Of a stretch of 64,000 bases of DNA, positions 45,851 to 54,073 are shown one piece after another. Within the stretch, counting starts at the first letter, position 1; each line of letters opens with the position of its first letter. This DNA comes from Actinacidiphila acidipaludis (GTDB taxonomy: Bacteria; Actinomycetota; Actinomycetes; Streptomycetales; Streptomycetaceae), in the NCBI RefSeq assembly GCF_019890725.1, contig NZ_JAINZZ010000010.1, positions 1-64,000 on the forward strand, in the 5' to 3' direction. The notes beneath the pieces are model-generated. The model was not told where the DNA came from, ran no database searches, and was given only the letters and a program-made list of their open reading frames with translations. Made by a program: the position numbers and the translations under genes.

Positions 45851-45936
45851 GCCGGCGCCGGGCCGGAGCCGGCACGGGACCTGCCGGCGGGCCCGGCCCT
45901 GGTCGGCTGGGCCCGCCGCACGGACAGGTGACGCGG

Positions 45937-47340
45937 TCAGTTCTCCTGCGGCTGGGCCGCGGGCTCGAAGGCCCGGGCGGGAGACTCGGCCGTGGCGGGG
46001 GCGTTCTCGTCGTCCGGGTTCAGGTGCAGCTCGGGGGCCGGGCGGCGGAAGCCGCGGGTGATGACGGCCAGCCACGCGATGCCGATCACCAGCCAGCCGA
46101 GTCCGAGCTCGACGGCGGTGTGGCCGAGCTGCGTGATCAGATAGACGTCGATCACGGCGCCGGCGGCCGGCAGGAGCAGGTAGCGCGCCACCGGGTGGCG
46201 GGTCCCGGTGCGCCACTGGCGCACGGCGTAGGCGATCACGCAGACGTTGACGACGGTGAAGCCGAGGAAGGCGCCGAAGTTGATGAAGGAGGTCGCGTCG
46301 GCGAGGGACAGGTTCATCGCCAGCAGGCCGACGGCGCCGATGACCAGCACGTTGGTGACCGGGGTGAGGAGCTTGCGGTGCAGGCGCCCGAAGACCCGTC
46401 GCGGCAGCGCGCCGTCCCGGCCCATGACGAACATCAGGCGGCTGGTGCTGGCCTGGATCGCCACGCAGGACGCGAATCCGCCGAGCATGCTGACGATGTT
46501 GGCCACGTCCGCGAAGGTCTTCCCGCCGACCGTCGTGGAGACGAGGTAGCCGGCGGAGTTCTCGTCGGGGAAGGACCCGCCGGGGTGCGCCCACTGCATC
46601 ACGAAGGAGATCGCGACGAAGATGCCGCCGCCGGTCAGGACGGTCAGCACGATGCTGCGCGGGATGGTGCGCCGGGGGTCGCGCACCTCCTCGCTGAGGG
46701 TGCTCACCGCGTCGAAGCCCAGGAAGGCGTAGGCGGCGACGGCGGCCGCGGCGGTGACAGAGGAGACACTGCCGGTGCTGTTCCAGAAGGCGTGGCCGGC
46801 CGCCGGGGTGCCGCCGTGCCCGAGTCCGTAGTGCACGCAGAGCACGGCGAGCACGACCAGCAGCGCGGTGACGCCCAGCAGCAGCACGCGGTTCACGCGG
46901 TCGGCGACCTTGAGCCCGACGACGTTGATGGCCGTGGCCAGGACCACGTTCACCACCAGCCACGCCCACTCCGGGAAGGCCGGGAACTGCGCGTGCAGAT
47001 AGATCGCCTGGAGGAGCCAGGCGACCATCGGAAGGAAGAGGTAGTCGAGCAGCAGGGCCCAGCCGGCGAGGAAGCCGACCCGCGAGTCGAGTTCCTTGCG
47101 CGCGTAGGTGTAGACCGACCCGGAGCTGGGGTGGACCTTGGCCATCTTGGCGTAGCTGAGGCCGGTGACGAGCATCGCGCCGGTGGCGATCAGGTACGCG
47201 GTGGGCGACGCGCCCCGGCTGCCGGCGGCGATGACGCCGAAGATCGACGTGACGACGGCGGGCGCCATGTAGGCCACGCCGAAGGCGACCACGGACAGGA
47301 GTCCGAGGTTTCCGCGCATGCGGGCGGGTTGATCGGTCAC
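45937..47340 (-). CDS. APC family amino acid/amine permease
   Basis: The 467-residue membrane protein has about twelve predicted helices. It opens with LGLLSVVAFGVAYMAPAVVTSIFGV, then GSVYTYARKEL and FLGFDAVSTLSEEVRDPRRTIPRSI, all typical APC motifs. It should import an amino acid, amine or amide by proton coupling. Its GTG start overlaps the nitrilase stop (GTGA), so the nitrilase and importer form one operon. The TetR gene across the gap is the likely repressor. Confidence 0.94.
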   Translation of the reverse strand: MTDQPARMRGNLGLLSVVAFGVAYMAPAVVTSIFGVIAAGSRGASPTAYLIATGAMLVTGLSYAKMAKVHPSSGSVYTYARKELDSRVGFLAGWALLLDYLFLPMVAWLLQAIYLHAQFPAFPEWAWLVVNVVLATAINVVGLKVADRVNRVLLLGVTALLVVLAVLCVHYGLGHGGTPAAGHAFWNSTGSVSSVTAAAAVAAYAFLGFDAVSTLSEEVRDPRRTIPRSIVLTVLTGGGIFVAISFVMQWAHPGGSFPDENSAGYLVSTTVGGKTFADVANIVSMLGGFASCVAIQASTSRLMFVMGRDGALPRRVFGRLHRKLLTPVTNVLVIGAVGLLAMNLSLADATSFINFGAFLGFTVVNVCVIAYAVRQWRTGTRHPVARYLLLPAAGAVIDVYLITQLGHTAVELGLGWLVIGIAWLAVITRGFRRPAPELHLNPDDENAPATAESPARAFEPAAQPQEN

Positions 47341-48266
47341 GGCATTCTCTCTTCCCCGAGCGTGTGGTGGGGCCTGGCGGGCTGACCGGACAGGGGTGCG
47401 GTGGCGCCGGACCAGGTCGCGGGGTCGATGCGGCCACCATAGAGCGGCAGGTCGAGGGGCCGGTCGTCGGGGCGGAACTGCTGCCACGGCCGGTTGAGCG
47501 CGGCCGTTCCGAACCGGCGGACGTTCGCGACCTGGTCCAGGTCGATGACGTCGGTGAGGGTGGTGTCGCTGTCGGCCGCGGTCTCGGAGAGGACGGTGCC
47601 CTGCGGGTCGACGAGCACGCTGCGGCCGGTGCCGACGGGTGCCGCGCAGTTGACGCTGGCGACGAAGACCTGGTTGACGATGGCGTTGGCGCGGGCCAGC
47701 ACCAGTTCCTGGGCCCGGTCGCTGCCCGAGGTCTGGACGAAGTTCAGCACCAGCTCCGCGCCCATCCAGGCCAGGTGGCGGGTGGACTCCGGGAACCAGG
47801 CGTCGTAGCAGATGGACAGGCCCACGCGGCCGATGCCGTCGAGATCGAGGACGGTGAACGCGGAGCCGGGGGCGACGGTCTCGTAGGGCCGCCACGGGAA
47901 GATCTTCCGGTAGCTCGCGGCCCGCCTGCCGCGCGGCGAGTACACCGTCGCGGTGTTGTACACGCGTCCGTCGGCGCCGCGCTCGTAGACGCTGCCGGGC
48001 GCCAGCCATACGCCCAGGTCGCCCGCGAGCTCGGCCAGAGCCTTGTCGCGCGGGCCGTCCAGGGGCTCGGCGAGGGCTTCGGGAAGCTCGTCGGATGCCA
48101 GCGGGGCGCCGGCGGCCGGGCCGCCCAGATGCAGTTCCGGGTAGACGACCAGGGGCGCCGGGGGCAGTCCCGCGGTTCGCCTTCGTACGTCGATGGCCAA
48201 GCCGTCGAGGTCGTCGGCGGCGCGCTGAGCCGCCTGGGCCAGGACGAGGGGGAGGGCACGGGACAT
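47337..48266 (-). CDS. Nitrilase/carbon-nitrogen hydrolase
   Basis: The 309-residue enzyme has the catalytic triad E44 (YPELHLGG), K121 (SYRKIFPW) and C153 (SICYDAWFPE). It hydrolyses a C-N bond of an amide or nitrile. The actual substrate is unknown but is probably what the coupled permease imports. The ATG has GGAGA five bases upstream. An operator-like inverted repeat lies 23 bases before the start codon. Confidence 0.94.
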   Translation of the reverse strand: MSRALPLVLAQAAQRAADDLDGLAIDVRRRTAGLPPAPLVVYPELHLGGPAAGAPLASDELPEALAEPLDGPRDKALAELAGDLGVWLAPGSVYERGADGRVYNTATVYSPRGRRAASYRKIFPWRPYETVAPGSAFTVLDLDGIGRVGLSICYDAWFPESTRHLAWMGAELVLNFVQTSGSDRAQELVLARANAIVNQVFVASVNCAAPVGTGRSVLVDPQGTVLSETAADSDTTLTDVIDLDQVANVRRFGTAALNRPWQQFRPDDRPLDLPLYGGRIDPATWSGATAPLSGQPARPHHTLGEERMP

Positions 48267-48288
48267 GGTTCTCCAGATCCGGCTCGAG

Positions 48289-48315
48289 TTCGTTAAACGA
48301 AAGTTAGTTAACGAA
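48289..48315. promoter_or_regulatory. Candidate TetR operator
   Basis: TTCGTTAA (48289-48296) and TTAACGAA (48308-48315) form a perfect 8-bp inverted repeat with an 11-base spacer. It lies in the gap between the divergent nitrilase and TetR genes. It is strikingly AT-rich for this genome, as expected of an operator overlapping promoters. Confidence 0.7.
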
Positions 48316-48377
48316 TGAGGTCGGGTCAATGGCCTGCCGGAGACGATCACGCGGGCCGCCCGGGGCGGTGTGCGACC

Positions 48378-48998
48378 ATGTCCCCCATGGTCCGACCCCG
48401 AAACCAGGCGGAACGCCGCGCCCAGCTCATCGACGCGACCGCCAGGACCGTGGTGGACCTCGGAGCTCCGGCCACCAAGCTGCGCGACGTCGCCAGGGCC
48501 GCCGGCGTCACCCCCGCCTCGGTGCTCTACTACTACGCCGACATCCACGAACTGTTCGCCGCCGTGTTCGAGCGCAGCGCCGCCACCTACTTCGTCACGC
48601 GCAGTGAGGCCATAGCGGACGCGGAGGGCCCGACCGCACGGCTGCGGGCCTGCATCCACTCCGGCGTGCCGTGGCCGGGGCAGGCCGAGGAGAGCACCCG
48701 GCTGCTCTTCGAGCTCTTCCCCGTGGCGCTGCGCAACGAGAGCGCCGCCGAACGCCACCGCCTCTTCGCCGACCAGCAGGCCGGGCTCTACCGGGACGTG
48801 CTGGAGAGCGGGCAGGCGAGCGGCGACTTCGCGCTGGCCGGTGACGCGGACGCCCTCGGCCGCTCCTTCGTCGCCCTGGAGGACGGCTATGCGATGGACC
48901 TGCTGATCGGGATCGTCGACCCGCGGGAGATCGAGAACCGCCTGCTGGACCACGCCCGGCTGGTCACCGCCAACCCGGTGTTCCGCCGCACCTCCTGA
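48378..48998 (+). CDS. TetR family transcriptional regulator
   Basis: The 206-residue protein has an N-terminal TetR helix-turn-helix (about 15-60, ATKLRDVARAAGVTPASVLYYYADIHELF) and a helical ligand domain. It diverges from the nitrilase-permease operon with a perfect inverted repeat between them, so it very likely represses that operon and itself. A second in-frame ATG lies at 48387. Confidence 0.93.
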   Translation: MSPMVRPRNQAERRAQLIDATARTVVDLGAPATKLRDVARAAGVTPASVLYYYADIHELFAAVFERSAATYFVTRSEAIADAEGPTARLRACIHSGVPWPGQAEESTRLLFELFPVALRNESAAERHRLFADQQAGLYRDVLESGQASGDFALAGDADALGRSFVALEDGYAMDLLIGIVDPREIENRLLDHARLVTANPVFRRTS

Positions 48999-49134
48999 CG
49001 GCCCGTCAGTCAGGCGGCGGGCGCCGTCGTCCCTCCCGGTACCCGGAGCTGACGCCCGTCCGTGCCGGATGGGCCGGGCCGTGTGGAATTCGCTGGCCGG
49101 GCGGTCGGCCGGACCGTAGGCTCACCGGGTACGA

Positions 49135-49207
49135 CGGCATGTAGCTCAGGCAGGAGAGCACCGGGCTCTGGACCCGGAGGGCGCGGGGGCGGAGCCCGCC
49201 ATGCCGG
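49135..49207 (+). tRNA. tRNA-Gln-like cloverleaf (anticodon CTG) with aberrant T-loop
   Basis: All four stems pair perfectly: acceptor CGGCATG/CATGCCG (49135-49141, 49200-49206), D stem GCTC/GAGC, anticodon stem CCGGG/CCCGG and T stem GCGGG/CCCGC. The anticodon loop CTCTGGA has U33 and anticodon CTG (49168-49170). U8, A14 and A21 are present. The T-loop is GGCGGAG instead of TTCRANN, so U54, U55 and A58 are missing. No CCA is encoded. A TAGGCT -10 hexamer lies at 49117-49122. It could be a tRNA pseudogene, a specialised tRNA or a tRNA-mimicking leader of the overlapping ORF. Confidence 0.72.
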
Positions 49208-49506
49208 CTATGGACACGAACGACTCCGGCCGCCACGACGGCCACGACGGCACCGCGCCGGACCGGGACGGAACCACTTCGGACCGGGCCGGCGTCCAGG
49301 ACGCCTATCCCCGGGGCGAGTTGGCCCGCGCCTTCCTCACCGCCGTGACCCACCAGGACCCTAAGGTCCGGCGCAGCGCGGAGGAGCGCGTGGACCGGTG
49401 GCGTGAGGTGCTGGCCGGCATGGCCGACGGCACGCTGGCGATCGGTTCGCGCACCCCCGTGAACGGACTTCCCGCCTGGGTCACTCCGCAGGGCTCTTGT
49501 CGATGA
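49201..49506 (+). pseudogene. Truncated ORF starting inside the tRNA-like element
   Basis: The 101-codon frame starts at ATG 49201, with GGAG (49191-49194) in the tRNA-like T-loop as ribosome binding site. A second ATG is at 49210. The first 35 residues are Asp/Gly/His-rich. Residues 40-95 (LARAFLTAVTHQDPKVRRSAEERVDRWREVLAGMADG, then GSRTPVNGLPAWVTP) resemble, from memory, the beginning of long uncharacterised Streptomyces proteins. The frame stops abruptly after WVTP, so it is probably a truncated remnant. Its end overlaps the convergent fragment at 49481. Confidence 0.55.
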
Positions 49507-49717
49507 CGACGGTGCCGTACGGGTTCACATCACCGTCGCCGGGAACGGTCGAGGCGATGGTGCTGACGGTGCGCAGGGGTTTGAGGAACGGCTGGCCGCT
49601 CCCGCCGCTCCCGCCGGGGCCGCCGGCCGGTGCGGCGGAAGCGGCCTGGCCGGCCACCAGCAGTGCGGCGGCCGTGCCGACAGCCACGGCCGCAATACGT
49701 GCGACATGAGGCCTCAT
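49481..49717 (-). pseudogene. Truncated secreted-protein gene (N-terminal part only)
   Basis: The 78-codon frame encodes a clear signal peptide (about 1-28, ending ASAAPA), a Gly/Ser linker and LRTVSTIASTVPGDGDVNPYGTVVI before a stop. The last part looks like the opening of a longer secreted beta-propeller (NHL-type) protein known in Streptomyces. This comparison is from memory. The body of the protein is missing. It ends tail-to-tail with the truncated ORF from 49201. Confidence 0.5.
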
Positions 49718-50026
49718 GGGTTCACTTTCTCTTCTCGGGCGCCGTCCGGCCGCCCCCACGACTCACCGGCACCTGGTGTGCGGACCGGCAGTCACCGGCC
49801 ATCGCCCACGTAAACCCGGCCCGGGGCGGGTCGCCCGCCGGGCAGGGCCACCAGCGCGACCCGTGTCGGCCGTGAGCGTGCGATTGCGCCGGCGCACCGC
49901 GTGGCGTCCACGGAACCCCCGGTGTGATGCCGCCGGCCCGCTGGACGTGCGGACGGGCTGTCGCGAACCCGGGCCTCACCTGGGCCCGGTGGTGGCCACC
50001 GGCCCGCAACCGGGTCACCCGCCCGG
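49718..50026. other. Gene-free spacer
   Basis: This 309-base stretch lies between the start of the truncated secreted-protein gene and the end of the small membrane gene. No frame has convincing codon use or a ribosome binding site. I see no clear repeat or RNA structure. Confidence 0.45.
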
Positions 50027-50299
50027 CTACTTGACGAGCGTGTAGACGATCACCGCCACCGTCGCGAGAGCCGCGACCGCGAGCAGGCTCACCAGGAACG
50101 ACGCGGCGCAGCACGCCGACAGTTCGGCCACGCGTACGAGCACCGGGACGACTCCGCCGGCGTCGTCCCGGCCGCCGTCGCGCTCCGGACCGGGTGTTCG
50201 CGCCGCGGCGGCCCGGGAGCCGTGACGTGACGCGGCGCGCCGTCCGTGACCGCCCGGCGTCGCGGTGCTCTCGTCCGGGAGCCGGTTCGCGGACGTCAT
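50027..50299 (-). CDS. Small single-pass membrane protein, unknown
   Basis: The 90-residue protein has a polar, Arg/Gly-rich N-terminal half and a C-terminal membrane helix (about 60-88, SFLVSLLAVAALATVAVIVY). AELSACCA precedes the helix with adjacent cysteines. I recognise no family. Codon bias fits a real gene but the ribosome binding site is poor. Confidence 0.5.
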   Translation of the reverse strand: MTSANRLPDESTATPGGHGRRAASRHGSRAAAARTPGPERDGGRDDAGGVVPVLVRVAELSACCAASFLVSLLAVAALATVAVIVYTLVK

Positions 50300-50422
50300 G
50301 CGCGTCCCAGGGCGTGGGTCGCGGTCGTGCCCGCGAGCGGGACGACGGTGAGCAGGTGGGGGACCGGCGCGTCCAACGAAGGTGTTCCTCTCGGCTCCGG
50401 AAGGAGGACCCGAGGCAACCTA

Positions 50423-50435
50423 CTACATGATGTAG
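50423..50435. promoter_or_regulatory. CTACAT-G-ATGTAG palindrome upstream of a GNAT gene
   Basis: A perfect 6-bp inverted repeat around one G, in context TACTACATGATGTAG, lies 66 bases before the GNAT start. It is close to the TACTACA/TGTAGTA dyads bound by BlaI/CopY-type repressors, and it is AT-rich against the local background. Confidence 0.45.
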
Positions 50436-50501
50436 AAGTGGTAGGCCGCCGGTACGCCGACCGGCTTGCCGCCGACCGTCCCGGCCGGATAGGAAACTCG
50501 C

Positions 50502-51044
50502 ATGCTAAAGGGCAGCAAGGTCGGGTTCCGGGCCCGGCACGAGGACGACATCCCGGTCCTGCGGGCCGAGCTCTACGACGACGTGGTCAACGCCTCGCGG
50601 GCCGAAGCCGGGCCGTGGCGGCCGATCGCGCCCGGCTCGAAGGATCCGCGGCTCGTGACCGACGACAAGGAACAGGGGAGCGTCCCGTTCTCCGTCGTGG
50701 AGCTGGCCGGGGGCACGCTGGTCGGCACCGCGACCCTGTGGGACATCGACACCCACAACCGGTCCGCGCACATCGGGCTGGGACTGCGGCCGTCCGCCCG
50801 CGGCAAGGGGTACGGCACCGACGTGGTCGCGGTGCTGTGCCACTACGGCTTCGTCGTGCGCGGCCTGCACCGCCTGCAGATCGAGACGCTCTCGGACAAC
50901 GCCGCGATGCTGCGCTCCGCCGAGCGCAACGGCTTCGTCCGCGAGGGCGTGCTGCGCTCCTCGGCCTGGGTGATGGGCGAGTTCCTCGACGAGGTGCTGC
51001 TCGGACTCCTCGCGCGGGACTGGAAGCCCGGCGCGAGCGGTTAG
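50502..51044 (+). CDS. GNAT acetyltransferase
   Basis: The 180-residue protein has the GNAT acetyl-CoA loop LRPSARGKGYGTDVVAVLCHYGF (about 90-112) and the following LQIETLSDNAAMLRSAERNGFVREG, as in RimJ/RimL-type enzymes. The ATG has AGGA about nine bases upstream. The substrate is unknown. A BlaI-like palindrome lies upstream. Confidence 0.92.
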   Translation: MLKGSKVGFRARHEDDIPVLRAELYDDVVNASRAEAGPWRPIAPGSKDPRLVTDDKEQGSVPFSVVELAGGTLVGTATLWDIDTHNRSAHIGLGLRPSARGKGYGTDVVAVLCHYGFVVRGLHRLQIETLSDNAAMLRSAERNGFVREGVLRSSAWVMGEFLDEVLLGLLARDWKPGASG

Positions 51045-51417
51045 GGCCGGTCCGAGCCACACCGTCCCCGCACGGTACGAGCGCGCGATGCCCGCTGAGC
51101 CCCCCGGTGTCCCCGCGCCATGCCGCGCGCCCGGACCGCGATCGCGGCGGCACGCGGTCCGCCGTGCCCAGGTGCCGATGAGAGCGCCGCACGCGTGCCA
51201 CTCTTGAAGATGTGCACGTGACCGGCCGGTGTGCCACCCGGAGCGCGGGGCGGTGGGAATGGGGACCGTTGCCCGCCGTCCCGCCCTGTCGATCGACCCC
51301 GACCGCCGTCCCCGGCACATCCGGAGATGAAAACGGTCATCGATCCAGGGTTTGGCCGTGCGCGCCCGGCTGGGATTGACTCCCGACAACGCCGGACTAC
51401 GGACAAGGACATGGTGG
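51045..51417. other. Spacer upstream of the CDF exporter
   Basis: No gene is seen in these 373 bases. The last 90 bases are less GC-rich and include atgaaaacggtcatcgatc at about 51327, which could be part of a metal-responsive promoter. The match to a Zur box is poor. The rest looks unstructured. Confidence 0.45.
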
Positions 51418-52440
51418 ATGGCTGAGCAGGGGCGGGGGACGGAGGCCGGGCACGGCCACGGCGGGCACCCGCACGAGGACGGCGGTCATGCCGGGCACAC
51501 GCACGGCGTTGCGCGGGACGCGGACCGCAAATGGCTCGCGATCGCCCTGAGCCTGATCGTCGTCTACATGGCCGCCGAGGTCGTCGTCGGCGTCGCCGCG
51601 TCGTCGCTGGCGCTGATCTCGGACGCGGCCCACATGCTCACCGACGCCGCCGCCATCGTCCTGGCGCTGATCGCGATGCGCCTGGCGGCCCGCCCCGCCA
51701 CGGGCAGGTTCACCTACGGGCTCAAACGGGCGGAGATCCTCTCCGCCCAGGCCAACGGACTGACCCTGCTGCTCCTGGGCGTGTGGCTGGCCGTGGAGGC
51801 GGTACGGCGCCTGGTCAACCCGCCGCACGTCGAGGGCGGCCTCATGCTGGCGACGGCGCTGGTCGGCATCGGGGTGAACATCGCGGCCGCCTGGTCCATC
51901 TCGCGCGCCAACCGCACGTCGCTGAACGTCGAGGGCGCCTACCAGCACATCCTGAACGACCTGTTCGCGTTCATCGGGACGGCGATCGCCGCGATCGTCG
52001 TGGTGACCGCCGGGTTCGACCGCGCCGACGCGATCGCGACGCTGCTCGTCGTGGCGCTCATGGCCAGAGCCGGTCTGGGCCTGCTGCGGGAATCGGGCCG
52101 CATTTTCCTGGAGGCCGCGCCCGCCGACATCGACCCCGCGGAGGTGGGCGACGCCATGGCAGCGGTGGACCCGGTCACGGAGGTGCACGACCTGCACGTC
52201 TGGCAGATCACCTCCGGGCAGCCGGCGCTGTCCGCGCACGTCCTGGTCCGTCCCCAGGGCGACTGCCACCGGACGCGCCGGGACATCGAGGCGCTGCTCT
52301 CCGAGCGCTGGGGCATCGGCCACACCACCCTGCAGGTCGACCACAGCACCGAGGGCGCCACCCTTCAGGTCGGCGAGGCGCCCGGGCACTGCGAGGAGCC
52401 GCACGGCCCGGTCCATACGCAGGACCCGCACGAGCACTGA
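51418..52440 (+). CDS. CDF cation exporter (CzcD/ZitB-like)
   Basis: The 340-residue protein has a His-rich cytoplasmic N-terminus (HGHGGHPHEDGGHAGHTHG, about 13-31) and six predicted helices. The metal-site motifs are SDAAHMLTDAAA (TM2) and HILNDLFAFIG (TM5). The cytoplasmic C-terminal domain includes VHDLHVWQIT and a His/Cys tail. It should export zinc or a similar divalent metal in exchange for protons. Confidence 0.94.
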   Translation: MAEQGRGTEAGHGHGGHPHEDGGHAGHTHGVARDADRKWLAIALSLIVVYMAAEVVVGVAASSLALISDAAHMLTDAAAIVLALIAMRLAARPATGRFTYGLKRAEILSAQANGLTLLLLGVWLAVEAVRRLVNPPHVEGGLMLATALVGIGVNIAAAWSISRANRTSLNVEGAYQHILNDLFAFIGTAIAAIVVVTAGFDRADAIATLLVVALMARAGLGLLRESGRIFLEAAPADIDPAEVGDAMAAVDPVTEVHDLHVWQITSGQPALSAHVLVRPQGDCHRTRRDIEALLSERWGIGHTTLQVDHSTEGATLQVGEAPGHCEEPHGPVHTQDPHEH

Positions 52441-52473
52441 GTGCGCGGGTCACCCGGTACGGCCGGCGCGTGT

Positions 52474-53199
52474 TCACCCGGTGACGGGCAGGCACTCGTC
52501 GAGCAGGCCGACGACGTCGCGCCAGGCACGGCCCGCCTGCCGCGGGTGGTAGGCGACGCCCGGGACCACGGCGTGGGGATCCGACGGGTGGTGGAAGGCG
52601 TGCTGGGCCCCGCCGTAGACGACGAGGCGCCAGTCGAGACCCGCGGCCCGCATCTCGGCGGCGAAGGCGTCCCGCTGAGCGGGCGGCATGATCGGATCCT
52701 CCGATCCGACCCCCGCCCACACCGGGCAGCGGATGCGCGCCGCCTCGCCCGGCCGGCCCGTCGTCAGGGCGTTCACCGTCCCGATCACCCGCAGATCCTC
52801 GCCGGCGCGGCCGAGTTCCAGGGCGATCGCACCGCCGGTGCCGTAGCCGACGGCGGCGATCCGGTCGGGGTCGGTCCGCGGTTCTGCGCGCAGCACGTCG
52901 AGCGCCGCACGCCCGATCCCGCGCATCCGGTCGGGGTCGGCGAGCATCGGGGTGACATACGCCAGCATCTCCCGCGGATCGGCGAACCAGCGTCCGCCGT
53001 TGATGTCGAAGGCCAGCGCCACGTAGCCGAGTTCGGCGAGCGCGTCGGCCCGGCGGCGCAGGACGTCGCTGATCCCCGGCCCCTCGGGCCCCAGCAGCAC
53101 GCCGGGCCGCCGGCCGGAACCGGAGGGCAGCGCGAGGTGCCCGGTCATCGTCAGGCCGTCGGCGGGGTAGGCGACCGTTCGCGTGGTGACTGCCGTCAT
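52474..53199 (-). CDS. Dienelactone hydrolase family protein lacking the usual nucleophile
   Basis: The 241-residue alpha/beta-hydrolase of DLH type has LGPEGPGISDVLRRRADALAELGYVALAFDINGG, and later GSEDPIMPPAQRDAF (acid) and GGAQHAFHHPSDP (His). At the nucleophile elbow, where DLH has G-Y-C-x-G-G, it reads VGYGTGGAIALEL, so the Cys/Ser is Gly. Either another residue serves or the protein is not a classical hydrolase. It converges on the CDF gene. Confidence 0.9.
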   Translation of the reverse strand: MTAVTTRTVAYPADGLTMTGHLALPSGSGRRPGVLLGPEGPGISDVLRRRADALAELGYVALAFDINGGRWFADPREMLAYVTPMLADPDRMRGIGRAALDVLRAEPRTDPDRIAAVGYGTGGAIALELGRAGEDLRVIGTVNALTTGRPGEAARIRCPVWAGVGSEDPIMPPAQRDAFAAEMRAAGLDWRLVVYGGAQHAFHHPSDPHAVVPGVAYHPRQAGRAWRDVVGLLDECLPVTG

Positions 53200-53306
53200 G
53201 ACACCTGACCGTAGTGACGGGCGCGCCGCACCGGGCCGGTCTTCACTGTCGGCGGAACGGCCCGGACGGGAGCGCGTGCGGACGCCGTGCCGACGTCAGC
53301 GGCGCG

Positions 53307-53894
53307 TCAGGCCCGCGTCGGGCCCGTGACGTAGGGGGCCAGCAGCCGGGTGCTGGCGGCTCGGGCCGGTGCGGACAGCCAGGCGCGGGAACGGGTGAAC
53401 AGCCGCGCGAGGTCCGCGCCGTAGCGGACGGCCAGGTCCTCGTTGTGCTGCACGAGATCGAGTTCGTTGGCGGCGGTGATCTCGAGTAGAGCACGCAGGT
53501 CGTCGTCGGCGGGGGTGTGCTCGGCGCCGGTGAAACGGTCGCGGAAGACGAGCGGCCGGTTCCCGCCGAGCTGTGGGTACACCGCCGAGCGGTCGCAGCT
53601 CCCGTAGAAGTAGACGAGTGCCTCGGCCCGGTCGCCGATGAGTCCGGCGAGCCGGGCCCGCTCGTCGAGGCCGAGCAGTGACTCGTCGAAGCCGTCCGTT
53701 CCGTAGGCGGCGTGGCAGAGGCCGGCGGCCCGGACCTCGGGCGCCGCTCCCCACTCGGCCAGCGCCCGGGCGACCCGGCCGAGGTGCGCCAGCAGGGTCC
53801 CGCCCGGGTGGGGGATGCGGTCGGCCCCCAGACCGCGCAGGAAGTCCTCGACGGGGGTCCCGGAGTCGCCGGACGCGTTCTGACGTGTGGTCAT
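53307..53894 (-). CDS. DUF6817-like protein
   Basis: The 195-residue, mostly helical protein has IPHPGGTLLAHLGRVARALAEWG, then GLCHAAYGTDGFDESLLGLDERARL and LVYFYGSCDRSAVYPQLGG. The spaced His and Asp residues are reminiscent of HD-type metal sites. I believe this is the DUF6817 family, but the activity is unknown. It lies near the DLH-like gene on the same strand with a 107-base gap. Confidence 0.75.
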   Translation of the reverse strand: MTTRQNASGDSGTPVEDFLRGLGADRIPHPGGTLLAHLGRVARALAEWGAAPEVRAAGLCHAAYGTDGFDESLLGLDERARLAGLIGDRAEALVYFYGSCDRSAVYPQLGGNRPLVFRDRFTGAEHTPADDDLRALLEITAANELDLVQHNEDLAVRYGADLARLFTRSRAWLSAPARAASTRLLAPYVTGPTRA

Positions 53895-54073
53895 GACACG
53901 AGTTCTATCCGCGACACGAACGCCGGGGCAAGGCCGCCCCGGAGGTGGGCGCGGACGCGGCCGGGGGTGCGGCTCCGGCGCCGGATCGTGCCCCGGGAGC
54001 GGTTGTCACGGCTCTGGAGGCGCGTGCGCCGTCGCTCGTAGGGTGGAGGGGCGTGCGGGGGAGAGGGGGCCCG

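Noticed and set aside
45851..45936. GC-rich self-complementary stretches between the LacI and permease genes
   Set aside because: Several short overlapping GGCCGG-type pairings are possible but none forms a clearly better stem than expected at this base composition.
51325..51346. A possible Zur box before the CDF exporter (atgaaaacggtcatcgatc)
   Set aside because: Only one half-site resembles TGAAAA and the dyad is absent. An exporter would also not normally be repressed by Zur in the usual way.
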